Shown: positions 1 through 8,640 of the stretch, piece by piece
How the letters are laid out: every line of letters starts with the position of its first letter
Position numbering within the stretch: position 1 is the first letter of the stretch
Assembly: GCF_044763875.1 (NCBI RefSeq)
Contig: NZ_JBIWGZ010000001.1
Span: 496,001-560,000, forward strand
Direction of reading: 5' to 3'
Length of the DNA: 64,000 bases
Source: Rummeliibacillus sp044763875
Lineage (GTDB): Bacteria > Bacillota > Bacilli > Bacillales_A > Planococcaceae
Made by a program: the position numbers and the translations under genes
Notes under the pieces: generated by a model
Database searches by the model: none
What the model was told of the DNA's origin: nothing
The model's input: the letters and a program-made list of their open reading frames with translations, nothing else

Positions 1-1196
1 CTTGGAATTTCCATTTTAAGATATATAAAACTTATACCAATAAAGAATAGAATAATTAGTCCAACAATTGAAACGAATGTTTTTACCCAAATTTTACTTA
101 CTATACGAACAAATAGAAAGATAAAGAAGCCATAAATCACCATAATCATTAAGGATTTTTCACTTGGAAAAGCAGGAATAAGATTATTTATTAGAAAATT
201 ATGATTAGGAGAAAAGGTATGGAAAATTCGCGTTAAACTATCTTCATAAAGTTCGCCACCAAGTACAACAACCACAAGGGCTGTTATATACATGATTCTA
301 TCTTGTTTTTTCAATACAATACAAATTAGTGAGAAAAGTATTAGAACAATCAGAAATGGCCAAGACCCCATAGATGAGAATATAAGCATGAATTCAGTCC
401 ATCCTTTATTAAAAATCAAAGGTATCAATGTCGCTATAAGTTCGTTAAAGTCCTGAAATTCATTTCCGAGAAAGTCTTGAATCATTCCAATCATTAAAAT
501 AATTAGTGCTAAAGTGACCAAAGCTGTAAAAGATAAAAATAACGCAGCTCGTTTTCGGGTATGAAATATTTGTAAAGAAAAATGCAGAATTCGAATTGCT
601 GTATTTTTAAGTTGCAATTTATATTTTTTGTATATATAAATTGCTATGAGGACAACAGCTGCTACAATTCCACCTATGATCAAATAATTTTTAATTGAAC
701 TTTGAAACTTATCCCACTGAGGACCTAATATCTTTCCAAAGGTGATAAACACTGTTACCCACAGAAACGCCCCACTGTACGCAAACAGTGCAAATATACG
801 AAACGGTATCCGAGTAGCTCCTGAAAAATAGCCAGTAATATGTCTAACCCCAGGAATGAAAAAAGCAATAATCAACAACTTATTCCCATGTACACTAAAC
901 CATTGAGATGTTTTCTTAATTCTCTCCGGTCCAAAATGAAGATAATGGCCATATTTCTCGAAAAAAGGAGTACCTAACTTATAACCTACCCAATAAGAAA
1001 AGGTCATTCCAGTAGATGCTCCAAGTCCAGCAATCAAGATGCTAAGAATCCAGTTCAAATGACCTTGGTATACAAGAAACCCACTGTAACTCATAAGAAC
1101 TTCCCCAGGTAATGGAAAGGCAATCAATTCCAAAAAAAGTGCGACAAATAAGACAATATATCCGTACTGATCCATATATCCAGTAATATTATCCAT
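1..1196 (-). CDS. DedA-family / PAP2-like fusion membrane protein (3' end outside window)
   Basis: The reading frame opens at an ATG at 1196 behind a strong AGGGGGG ribosome site and runs off the left edge, so at least 398 residues are present. The first ~200 residues are a DedA-type (SNARE-associated) domain with ELIAFPLPGE near the start and the FIPGVRHITGYFSG segment; this family includes undecaprenyl-phosphate and phosphatidylethanolamine flippases. It is followed by hydrophobic segments arranged like a PAP2 (lipid phosphate phosphatase) domain, a fusion known in Bacilli. The expected PAP2 motifs look degraded: where K-x6-RP and PSGH are expected I read LTRIFHTFSPN and PSEKSLM. The third motif would lie outside the window. 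I infer an integral membrane lipid-carrier protein whose phosphatase half may be inactive. Confidence 0.85.
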   Translation of the reverse strand, partial: MDNITGYMDQYGYIVLFVALFLELIAFPLPGEVLMSYSGFLVYQGHLNWILSILIAGLGASTGMTFSYWVGYKLGTPFFEKYGHYLHFGPERIKKTSQWFSVHGNKLLIIAFFIPGVRHITGYFSGATRIPFRIFALFAYSGAFLWVTVFITFGKILGPQWDKFQSSIKNYLIIGGIVAAVVLIAIYIYKKYKLQLKNTAIRILHFSLQIFHTRKRAALFLSFTALVTLALIILMIGMIQDFLGNEFQDFNELIATLIPLIFNKGWTEFMLIFSSMGSWPFLIVLILFSLICIVLKKQDRIMYITALVVVVLGGELYEDSLTRIFHTFSPNHNFLINNLIPAFPSEKSLMIMVIYGFFIFLFVRIVSKIWVKTFVSIVGLIILFFIGISFIYLKMEIP

Positions 1197-1271
1197 GATT
1201 TATCCCCCCCTTTTTTAATACAGCTTTAAGTTGATATTTAGAGTATTTTCATTTGCTTGTTTAATTAAACA

Positions 1272-1304
1272 AAAAAACAATTCAGTAGCCCTGAATTGTT
1301 TTTT
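1272..1304. terminator. bidirectional intrinsic terminator
   Basis: Perfect 14-bp stem AAAAAACAATTCAG / CTGAATTGTTTTTT with a 5-nt loop, flanked by A- and T-runs so it can work on both strands. It lies just upstream of the DedA gene and would stop transcripts coming from the minus-strand remnant at 1443-1724. Confidence 0.8.
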
Positions 1305-1442
1305 AATTTCATTTATTTTAAATTGAGTTAATATACTTAATTGCTTCTTCGATATGGACTTATTGGTTGAGGTCTTTATCTTGTACAATTGAAGTACCTG
1401 AGCCAAGACTAGTTAAGTCTTTGATTGTTTCTGTATTTATAT

Positions 1443-1724
1443 TTAATTAAGAATGGAATAACTGCGATAGTATAAATCACTACCATGCGTTGTCCATTCT
1501 TTTGATGCATTTTCTACTTTTTCGTTAGGGTTAGAAGAGATCAATTCTGTACTCTTTTCATCCTTACTGTTTTCTGTTTGAGCTGCTACATTTTTATTTA
1601 CCTGAGCAACTTCTTCTTTTCGAACATTAGCTTAGGAAGTCGCAATCCAAGCAAAGACGAACAGTATAATTAGACCAATAACTGAGGCAAAACCCATCGT
1701 CTTCCATAAAGTTTTATAGTCCAA
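1443..1724 (-). pseudogene. small membrane-anchored protein gene with an internal stop codon
   Basis: Starting at TTG 1724 behind AAGGGGA, a frame of 94 codons is open except for one TAA after residue 30. Before the stop it encodes one transmembrane helix (GFASVIGLIILFVFAWIATS); after it comes a Lys/Glu-rich linker and a tail ending EWTTHGSDLYYRSYSILN. The tail resembles the start of quinoprotein (PQQ) dehydrogenase domains, which often read W-x-x-[YH]-G-x-D followed by RYS, so the gene may once have continued into a beta-propeller; this is only a pattern match. Composition and frame stay coding-like on both sides of the stop, so a broken gene fits better than chance. Confidence 0.5.
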
Positions 1725-2028
1725 TAAACATTCCCCTTTCTTTCTCAAAATGTAAGCGCTTAAATATCTTAGTATCAAGACATTCAATACTAATTACATT
1801 AAACTATGATTCAAATGACATTGCTATGTATAAATAAAAAAGGATGTTAATATGATTGTTTATTTCACAATTGAATACAAGCTGATTATAAAGGACGAGC
1901 AATTAACTAATTTTTACTTTTTGTATACATTTATATCGTAAATGAAATCTAACAATTTAGATATAGATTCTTAGATTTCTAATTCAATACATGGTAAGAT
2001 ATGTATTTAGAAAAGGAGAAGTGATAAT

Positions 2029-2868
2029 ATGACAAATCAAACAGTTACATTAAACAACGGAGTACATATACCTGCAGTTGGTTATGGAACTTTTCGTGTA
2101 AAAGATAGTGATGAGCTTGCTGAAAAGGTTACACTAGCAATCAAAGAAGGCTACCGACATATTGATACAGCACATATTTATGGTAACGAAGAAAGTGTTG
2201 GTCGTGGTATCAAAAAAGCCCTTGATGAAGGTATCGTGACACGAGAAGAGTTATTTGTCACTTCTAAAGTTTGGAATGACGGACTTACTTATGATGAAAC
2301 TATTGAAGCTTACGAAGAAAGTATTCGAAAATTAGGGTTAGAATATTTAGATCTTTATATTATTCATTGGCCTGGACAAGATGATAAATATATTGATGTG
2401 TATAAAGCCCTTGAAGAACTTTACAATAATAAACGAGTAAAAACAATTGGTGTAAGTAATTTCCATGTACATCACCTTGAAAAGCTTCTTGAAAATACAA
2501 CAATCGTACCAGCAGTTAATCAAATTGAATTCCAACCTCGTCTAACACAATTGGAAGTTCGAGAATACTGCAAAAAACATGGGATTCAAGTGGAAGCGTG
2601 GTCACCTCTTATGAATGGTGAAATTTTAAATGATCCAACACTTGTTGAAATCGCTGAAAAGTATAACAAATCTACAGCACAAGTAGTTCTAAAATGGGAT
2701 GTTCAAAATGATGTCATTACCATTCCAAAATCGATGACACCATCTCGTATTCGTGAAAACATAGATATCTATGACTTTACCCTTTCAGGAGAAGAACTTG
2801 AAAAAATTTCTTCATTAAATGAAGATTTCCATTATGGCCCAAATCCTGAAGCTTATAATTTTAAATAA
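2029..2868 (+). CDS. aldo/keto reductase
   Basis: A 279-residue NADPH-dependent reductase of the AKR superfamily, close in type to the Bacillus methylglyoxal/glyoxal reductases YvgN and YtbE. The catalytic tetrad is visible as D46, Y51 (HIDTAHIYGNEE), K80 (TSKVW) and H113 (IIHWPGQ). The C-terminal cofactor segment IPKSMTPSRIRENIDIYDF is also intact. Length is normal for the bacterial family. An AAGGAG site stands 8 nt before the ATG, and a terminator follows at once, so the gene is monocistronic. It probably detoxifies reactive carbonyls in the cytosol; the substrate cannot be read from sequence. Confidence 0.93.
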   Translation: MTNQTVTLNNGVHIPAVGYGTFRVKDSDELAEKVTLAIKEGYRHIDTAHIYGNEESVGRGIKKALDEGIVTREELFVTSKVWNDGLTYDETIEAYEESIRKLGLEYLDLYIIHWPGQDDKYIDVYKALEELYNNKRVKTIGVSNFHVHHLEKLLENTTIVPAVNQIEFQPRLTQLEVREYCKKHGIQVEAWSPLMNGEILNDPTLVEIAEKYNKSTAQVVLKWDVQNDVITIPKSMTPSRIRENIDIYDFTLSGEELEKISSLNEDFHYGPNPEAYNFK

Positions 2869-2882
2869 ATTTAATCAAAATC

Positions 2883-2911
2883 AAAAGCACAAACATTTAG
2901 TTTGTGCTTTT
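2883..2911 (+). terminator. intrinsic terminator of the aldo/keto reductase
   Basis: Stem AAAAGCACAAAC / GTTTGTGCTTTT with a short loop, 15 bases after the stop codon. Confidence 0.8.
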
Positions 2912-2977
2912 AGATTGTTTACAAAAGAAAAATATAAACGCTTTTTGTATTAAATGATAAATTTTAACATAAATCGA

Positions 2978-3379
2978 TTACATATTATCAACTGCTATAA
3001 AGATTTCAATATCTCCATTAGGATAATATTTTTCGTAATCAAAAGTGTAGGCACGTTTTAAATGTCCTTCCTTTTCTTTATCCCAAATTTCCATCCAAGT
3101 ATTTAAAATCCCATTTTCCAATTTGGTACTTACTTTAAAAACTTCATATTTAATGTTGTCGTTTAAATTAATTGTCCCATTTACTTCATCTTCAATAGCT
3201 ACTCCTAAATGATAGTCACCTTTATAGTCCGTTTCATAATCAAAATATAACCCATATATACAACCATCAATGTTCGAAAGTTCTATTGAGGCTTCTTCCC
3301 ACATATTTTTTATTTTTCCCATGACATTTTCATCATTAAAGTTATTCGTTCTTATAGTTTTAATTAATTTTAAATTCAT
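2978..3379 (-). CDS. stand-alone GyrI-like / effector-binding domain protein
   Basis: The product is about 133 residues and consists only of a GyrI-like small-molecule-binding domain. Typical pieces are the YHLGVAIEDE strand, the YEVFKVSTK strand, NTWMEIWDKE and the closing YYPNGDIEIFIAV. There is no helix-turn-helix, so it is not a full AraC- or MerR-type regulator. An AAGGTGAG site points to the ATG at 3379; an in-frame GTG at 3388 overlaps that site and is less likely. Proteins of this kind bind xenobiotics or modulate partners; the role here is unknown. It stands alone, convergent with the reductase. Confidence 0.8.
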   Translation of the reverse strand: MNLKLIKTIRTNNFNDENVMGKIKNMWEEASIELSNIDGCIYGLYFDYETDYKGDYHLGVAIEDEVNGTINLNDNIKYEVFKVSTKLENGILNTWMEIWDKEKEGHLKRAYTFDYEKYYPNGDIEIFIAVDNM

Positions 3380-3530
3380 TATACTCACCTTCTTATTATC
3401 ATGATAAAGACTTCGTTAAATTGTTTAAATTTCCTTCAAAGAAATTCAAATTTATAAACTGTGACAAAACTAAATAACTCAACTAATTGCCCCTATAATG
3501 CGATAAGATAATTGATATTACTTAATTTTA

Positions 3531-4505
3531 CTATTCCACTTCATATAAGGTCTTTATAAATCCAGTAAACTTTTCAATATTAAAATTTACTGATGGGCGA
3601 ATAAATACTTGATAAATATATCTCCCAATCTTCCAATGAGCATACCAACCATAATATTGTGCATTTTGTTTATGTAAAAACATTGTTATTTCTATATTCC
3701 CTATTTGGAATTTTTCTTTTTTAACATTCCAATTTTGTCTTACTCCTATATTTTCCCCCTCTTTATATGAGAGGTTTTCAATCATTTCTTCTGGAGCTAA
3801 CCAAAACCATATCCCGTCAGTATAATTAGAATTTGATCTATATAGGAAATGAGTTTCTACACCGAATTTATTTTGATTATATCCTATTGAATCCAGGAAA
3901 AATTCTTGATATTCAAATGCAGGAATATAAATGTTTTGAGATGAAATCATTTGGTTGATATCGAAATCATTTTCATACCATTGCACTCTTGAAATCTCAT
4001 CTTCTTGCCACTTAGGTATTCCATATCTTGCTGTATAACTCGTTGTTGAAAATGACTTTTTACCCCAATTTTCAATAGTATACGAATCTAATGGTGTTAA
4101 CGATTCAATTATACTTATAAGTTCAAATTCTTCAAATTTTCCTTTTAAAACAGATAATTCTATATTAGTAAACCATCTCGAGTAGCAAGCAGCTTGATTT
4201 CCTTTATAATCTGTACCAATAAAACCAACGATACCATCAATTTCAAACGATTTAGCTGGAGAAACAAGGTTTGTATCCGCATATACCGTTGGAATTCCCC
4301 AATCATAATAAAACTGTTTTACTCTTACTACCCTATTTTTACTTAAAATTTCAAAACGTAACGAAGAGCGAGAACTTCTTGATTCTTCTTTTAAAGAAAC
4401 ATTATTAACAGAACAACCATTAGGCAGGTTAAAAGGATATAATATAACAAAATTCACAGCTAATTGTGCTAGTTCAAATGATGAAACATTAACATTTAGA
4501 TTCAA
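3531..4505 (-). CDS. hypothetical protein with an apparent internal domain duplication
   Basis: About 325 residues without a family I recognise. A GGAGGA box followed 7 nt later by TTG AAT places the start at TTG 4505; an upstream in-frame ATG overlaps this box and is probably not used. There is no signal peptide or membrane helix. The two halves look alike: each ends in beta-strands with an aromatic/basic pattern (ACYSRWFTNIELSVLKGKF in one, GWYAHWKIGRYIYQVFIRP in the other) and then a helix (IISIIESL / IEKFTGFIKTL). The pattern recalls surface- or membrane-associated beta domains of Firmicutes lipoproteins. Function unknown. Confidence 0.7.
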   Translation of the reverse strand: MNLNVNVSSFELAQLAVNFVILYPFNLPNGCSVNNVSLKEESRSSRSSLRFEILSKNRVVRVKQFYYDWGIPTVYADTNLVSPAKSFEIDGIVGFIGTDYKGNQAACYSRWFTNIELSVLKGKFEEFELISIIESLTPLDSYTIENWGKKSFSTTSYTARYGIPKWQEDEISRVQWYENDFDINQMISSQNIYIPAFEYQEFFLDSIGYNQNKFGVETHFLYRSNSNYTDGIWFWLAPEEMIENLSYKEGENIGVRQNWNVKKEKFQIGNIEITMFLHKQNAQYYGWYAHWKIGRYIYQVFIRPSVNFNIEKFTGFIKTLYEVE

Positions 4506-4595
4506 TATAATGTCCTCCATTAAATTTATTACGAAAAGCATTTTTACGTAATTCAATTGCTATTAATCTTTATATAAATAATCACTTATAAGTCA

Positions 4596-5288
4596 TTAAC
4601 TCTGTGCCTGCATATAAACTTCTTCATAAGGCTGAACAATGACAAATCCGTCTCCTTCAAACCTCATTTGAATCGATTCTCCACTGCCTCTTCCAATGAA
4701 GGTTTTTAGTGAAATATCCGTTTGAAATTCAGGTTGAAGGTTCCCTGACCATGCTACAGTTGCATTTGGATCTGTTATAACCGGTTTTCCTGGGGTTACA
4801 CGTAATGTAAGTGGTTCATGATGTGCTGTAATGGCAATCATACCAGTTCCTTCACACCGTACATTAAACAATCCACCTGCCATCATACCTGCTACCTTTT
4901 TCATAAGCTTTATATTGTGTTTGATAGATGGTTCGAAAGCAAGTAGGTCATTTCCATTTACATAAACTGCTTCGTCCTGTAAATAAAGAATAATTATTTT
5001 TTTCCCACTGTCAGCAAGATATAATTTTCCTTGTCCATTTGCTTTCATGAGAGCAGCACCCTCACCAGTAAAAGCCTTTTTGAACATTGCACCTATTCCA
5101 TGTTCTAAAACACCCTCTCGCTCAAACTTAATACTTCCATTGTAAGCAACCATCGAACCAGCCTTTGCCCAAACGAGTCCATCAAGATTAACCTCAAGCA
5201 TTCGAGGTGTCTCTAATTCAAAAAAGCCTTCTCCTTTATCTTCTTGCTCTGTGTTCTTAATAAATTCAGCAACCGAGTATTTATTCAT
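4596..5288 (-). CDS. AIM24 family protein
   Basis: About 230 residues belonging to the AIM24 (TIGR00266, formerly DUF124) family, beta-rich proteins of unknown biochemical role widespread in bacteria. Diagnostic segments are VWAKAGSMVAYNGSIKFE near residue 40, KAFTGEGAALMKANGQGKLYLA, and the C-terminal GRGSGESIQMRFEGDGFVIVQPYE. An AAGGGTG box sits before the ATG at 5288, which I prefer to the ORF's upstream start. No neighbour suggests a pathway. It has no signal peptide and is probably cytosolic. Confidence 0.9.
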   Translation of the reverse strand: MNKYSVAEFIKNTEQEDKGEGFFELETPRMLEVNLDGLVWAKAGSMVAYNGSIKFEREGVLEHGIGAMFKKAFTGEGAALMKANGQGKLYLADSGKKIIILYLQDEAVYVNGNDLLAFEPSIKHNIKLMKKVAGMMAGGLFNVRCEGTGMIAITAHHEPLTLRVTPGKPVITDPNATVAWSGNLQPEFQTDISLKTFIGRGSGESIQMRFEGDGFVIVQPYEEVYMQAQS

Positions 5289-5375
5289 ACTACACACCCT
5301 TTCATTTATTAACATATACGTAAAAATATGAAACCAGGTTTCAAATAAAGTAGCTTTTAATTGAATAAAAAATAT

Positions 5376-5539
5376 CTAGTTCTTATTTCCTTCTAAATCT
5401 TTCATTTTTTTTATTTCTTTAAGTTCGGACCGTAAAGCTTTACTTGTTTTGAAGAGTCAATACCAAGTCGAACTGCATATGCAATTATAAGAAAGAGTAC
5501 AGTTAAACCAACCAAGCAATAAAAAATTATTGCAATCAC
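5376..5539 (-). pseudogene. small membrane protein gene with a frameshift
   Basis: Beginning at GTG 5539 (AAAAGGTG context), one frame gives a membrane helix ending in AVRLGIDSSK. The next frame then continues as SKALRSELKEIKKMKDLEGN before a TAG at 5376. Together they form a plausible 53-residue protein: one N-terminal helix and a charged amphipathic tail. The 164-nt span fits loss of one base near the AAAACAAG run. The start is uncertain because the GTG overlaps the ribosome site. No function is assignable. Confidence 0.45.
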
Positions 5540-5733
5540 CTTTTCACTACCAATCTATATTTAGCTTCACTTAAATCTCTATTGTTTTATCATTTCTTTT
5601 TCAACTAAACTTCCACAATAGTGAAATAAAATGCCAACTAATCTACAGCTGACTGTTATCTTGTTTATTTAACTTAAGCACCTGTTTGTTAAAGAAAATT
5701 CTTTCACGTTTAAAATTTAGTATGCTACCACTG

Positions 5734-6200
5734 TTACTTAATCAAGCACACCTCCACTTTATCATCAAACGCGTGCTTAAAATCAAACGCATAAGGAGTG
5801 GGGCCATGCTGAATATAATAGTTGTATCTCTCGAAAGCCTCCTCCCATGTTACATCCTTCATCTTCGCTGTCCACCAGACTACATATGATAAATGTTTTT
5901 CTTGATAAGGTTCCATCCATTTACTCCTATCTCGCAACGCTTGCCTATGCTGACCTGAATAGGTAAAATGATATAAGGATTGAAGACTTTTCCATACCGT
6001 TAGAGTAAGAATAGGGAAACCATACCCCTTTTTGGCTTCTTCAGGAAAAGGGACTCCATCAGGTGAAAACACCTCTATAAGTTGACCCGATTTAGCTGTC
6101 TCACGAATTACTGCGTTTCCCACTTCAAAAAATTCATGAGTGAAGGGTGATCATAGGGATGATTTAGCCTACCAACAGTATAGATCGATACTAATGCCAT
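5734..6200 (-). pseudogene. DUF3291 protein gene broken by a frameshift
   Basis: The ATG at 6200 follows an AGGAGG box and encodes the typical DUF3291 beginning MALVSIYTVGRLNHPYDHPS. Around 6115-6135 the frame is lost: it continues as MNFLKWETQ and stops, while the other frame reads EFFEVGNAVIRETAKSG and runs on to 5734 through the rest of the domain (LTLTVWKSLQSLYHFTYSGQ, SYVVWW). One missing base just before GAATTTTTTGAAG explains this. The complete protein would be about 155 residues, the family norm. DUF3291 proteins are uncharacterised alpha/beta-barrel-like proteins. A sequencing error is the alternative. Confidence 0.75.
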
Positions 6201-6266
6201 AAGCAGTCCTCCTGTAATTTTAGTATTCTGATCGTTCAAGTTCGATAAAAAGAAGCGTTAATCCTT

Positions 6267-6420
6267 CTAATCTTTAGAACATATTCCCTTTTTAATAATA
6301 TAAGCACCACATTCACAATAAAATATATTTGGAGCATTATTTGATTGTTCTGAATGGGCTTACCAATGGACAGCACATGAACAAAAAGATAATTTAACTA
6401 TATAGGGTTTATTTATCTTC
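6267..6420 (-). other. intergenic stretch with a possible Cys-rich mini-protein remnant
   Basis: In the gene-free stretch 6201-6652 one minus-strand frame reads KLSFCSCAVHW, a TAA stop, then AHSEQSNNAP, IFYCECGAYIIKKGICSKD and a TAG at 6267. The paired CxC motifs look like a small zinc-ribbon protein, but there is an in-frame stop and no clear start. I treat it as a decayed gene or chance; nothing else is seen apart from the terminator at 6505-6541. Confidence 0.25.
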
Positions 6421-6504
6421 AAACAATTTATAAGAAAGATGGCCTTTTTGGATTGTTTCGAATAACTGCTTTTTTTGAACTTTCTATTGAACTCTTTACA
6501 TTAT

Positions 6505-6541
6505 AAAGGCTCAGTTCCACTAAAACAGGAACCGAGCCTTT
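6505..6541 (-). terminator. intrinsic terminator downstream of the beta-propeller gene
   Basis: Stem AAAGGCTCAGTTCC / GGAACCGAGCCTTT (one mismatch) with a 9-nt loop and T-rich flanks, about 110 nt past the stop codon of the gene that ends at 6653. Confidence 0.75.
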
Positions 6542-6652
6542 ATCTTGTCATTCACAATATCAGTGCCATCGATATTTCTGGTTGATCTTTTTATAAAGAT
6601 TCTTATTATACTAATCTAGTTGTCATTGGTTTGCGAAGGTGCTTGCGGAAAC

Positions 6653-7678
6653 TCAGGAACTTTCGTTTGATGATTCGCACGTATGATCATAACGTTCGTG
6701 CTGGTAAGCCAGTGTCGCAGGGTTCGTATTTCCAAAAGTCAGATACCATGGCTCCCCTAAAGGTCCTCCTCCTAAAGCAGGTGGTACGAACACATCAAAT
6801 GTTATCTTAGGATGATTGACGTTGTATCGCCGCACCGAACCTGAGTCAGGACCGTCGCCTGTAATAGGAACAAACAGTTTTCCATCGGGACCGAACAGGA
6901 GTGCCTGTGCAAAAGCGCGTGGTTTTCCAACGACATCGAGATCAATCTTATTAAGAAACTTACCCGTTTTACCGTCAAAAATCAAAATTTTGTCCGTGTC
7001 TTTATCATCTTTTCTGAAACTGGTGATATAGAGATTGCCGTCTGGACCAAAGACTAAACCTTCTGGACGGTTTAGGTCATTGACAGCATTGCTTTCAATG
7101 AACACTCCAAGGAACTTCCCTGTTTTTGGGTTAAAGCGCAACACCGAGCCTCCTACCGGGTCAGGAAGGTTCCGTACGGAAACATATAGGAATCCGTCGG
7201 GACCAATGACCACTGCACGTGGATGGAACTGTCCGCTCAAGCCGGAGTGGTTGAGGTTTCCTAGAAACACCCCTGTGTTTCCATTATACATCCGAACTTC
7301 TCCCGGCACTTCTATGTCATTCGCGAAGTCACCCAAGTCTGCCACAAATAGGATATTTTGTTTTGACAATACAATTCCACGCGGTGCTAAAGGTGCTCCT
7401 GGTTCATTAGATTTTACAAGCTCTCTTAGAAACGCACCAGTTTGACTATTGTAATTCAACACGGCACCCTTATTCTGGGTCATATCTGCAATTTGGTTGG
7501 TGACAAGAAGATTGCCTTTATGGTCAAAGATAAGTCCTCTGGGACCGAACAAACCGTTACTTCCTGATGCAACAAAACTACCAAGGAACCTACCCGTAAC
7601 CGCATCGAAAGTCTTTACAGTGTTATCGGAACCGTCACCAATGTAGAGAAAGTCATTTCGTTTTATCGATTTATTCAT
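6653..7678 (-). CDS. NHL/SMP-30-like beta-propeller protein
   Basis: About 341 residues built from repeated blades with the signature R/E-G-[LIV]-x-[FIL]-x-x-x-G-x-L-[YFL]-V: RGLIFDHKGNLLVTN, RGIVLSKQNILFVAD, RAVVIGPDGFLYVSV, EGLVFGPDGNLYITS, ALLFGPDGKLFVPIT. Each is paired with a D-x-x-T-G-x-F-L-G strand. This is an NHL/Vgb-like six-bladed propeller. GGGAGG before ATG 7678 defines the start (MNKSIKRNDFLYIGDG). No signal peptide or catalytic residues are evident. Its G+C is visibly higher than the surrounding AT-rich DNA, which suggests acquisition by transfer. It may be a scaffold or lactonase-like protein; function unknown. Confidence 0.8.
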   Translation of the reverse strand: MNKSIKRNDFLYIGDGSDNTVKTFDAVTGRFLGSFVASGSNGLFGPRGLIFDHKGNLLVTNQIADMTQNKGAVLNYNSQTGAFLRELVKSNEPGAPLAPRGIVLSKQNILFVADLGDFANDIEVPGEVRMYNGNTGVFLGNLNHSGLSGQFHPRAVVIGPDGFLYVSVRNLPDPVGGSVLRFNPKTGKFLGVFIESNAVNDLNRPEGLVFGPDGNLYITSFRKDDKDTDKILIFDGKTGKFLNKIDLDVVGKPRAFAQALLFGPDGKLFVPITGDGPDSGSVRRYNVNHPKITFDVFVPPALGGGPLGEPWYLTFGNTNPATLAYQHERYDHTCESSNESS

Positions 7679-7837
7679 AAAAACCTCCCTATTTAACATT
7701 CATTAAAGTAAAAAACTATCTTTCACTTTAATATAATTTATTCACAAGGGAGATTTTTTTATAGACGACCATACTGAAAAAATAAATAATTCACCAAAAT
7801 TAAGAAAAATGAATGTATCAAATTTTAACTACTAGGA

Positions 7838-7905
7838 CGATGATCCCAGCGGTATAATCATTATTCGTTCAGTCTTAAGACCTCACTACGCGTCCCATTG
7901 CGGGC
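7838..7905. repeat. degenerate REP-like intergenic element
   Basis: Within the gene-free 7679-8027, the segment GCGGTATAATCATTATTCG closely resembles GAGGTATAATTGATTATTCG in the composite repeat at 17005-17190, and a G+C-rich stretch (CTCACTACGCGTCCCATTGC) follows. I take it as a worn copy of the same dispersed element. Nothing else is recognisable in this gap. Confidence 0.4.
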
Positions 7906-8027
7906 TACCTCAAAAAAACAGTTCCAATTAAAAAAAGAGGATATATGCTCATAAATTGAACAAAATATCCACTTATTATTATTGAGTTCCTACTTTTAAC
8001 TTAATGCAATTAATACAAGTAATTCGA

Positions 8028-8402
8028 TTAAACAAAAAGACCGTGAACTGCCCCTAGTAAAGTGAAAATGATTAAATGATCACCGATTGCAATCAAAAAA
8101 TTCTTCTTATTTACAAGTCCAAATAATGAATTTTTCAAATATACAATTGAAATTAGAATGCCAATGATAGCACCTACCATAGCTCCTTCTAACCAATTAC
8201 TAGAGTTAGTTGCTTGTACGAGTATAGCAATAAAAATAGAACTAATAAATGCAACGATTACTGAGATCACATATTTTAATGCACCCTTACTTTGATTTTC
8301 CTTCCCTACTAATATCGAATAATAGATGGCTCCATAAATCATATATAAGATACCACCTACAAGAATTGCAAAATAATTTAACGCACTTAAATCAATAGAC
8401 AT
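8028..8402 (-). CDS. DUF1761 family membrane protein
   Basis: 124 residues with four predicted membrane helices: about 8-30, 44-65, 72-90 and 100-122. The layout fits DUF1761: an N-terminal helix with ALNYFAILVGGILYMIYGAIYYS, a loop with GKENQSKG, then a Gly-rich third helix and a last helix with GDHLIIFTLLGAVHG. GGAGGG stands 7 nt before the ATG. The family has no known biochemical function. The gene is monocistronic and divergent from the quinone oxidoreductase gene. Confidence 0.8.
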   Translation of the reverse strand: MSIDLSALNYFAILVGGILYMIYGAIYYSILVGKENQSKGALKYVISVIVAFISSIFIAILVQATNSSNWLEGAMVGAIIGILISIVYLKNSLFGLVNKKNFLIAIGDHLIIFTLLGAVHGLFV

Positions 8403-8640
8403 ACATTTACCCTCCGGTTTTAATTAGGCTCAATAGCTAAAGTGATTGCACTGATCTTACAAATAAGATTGAGTGTCCTACTCACTTAAGTTATTCCAAT
8501 TTTAACAGATGCACCTGATTTTCACATCATCATCCAATGGTGAAATGGAGTAAATACACACCATTCTAAGCTAAATCCTAAGCAAACAAACAGGATTAAT
8601 GTTAAAATAATTTCATTCTATCGCTAAAGGAGTTTTAGTT

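Noticed and set aside
1215..1406. 63-codon minus-strand ORF upstream of the DedA gene
   Set aside because: It runs through the terminator hairpin at 1272-1304 and has no ribosome site.
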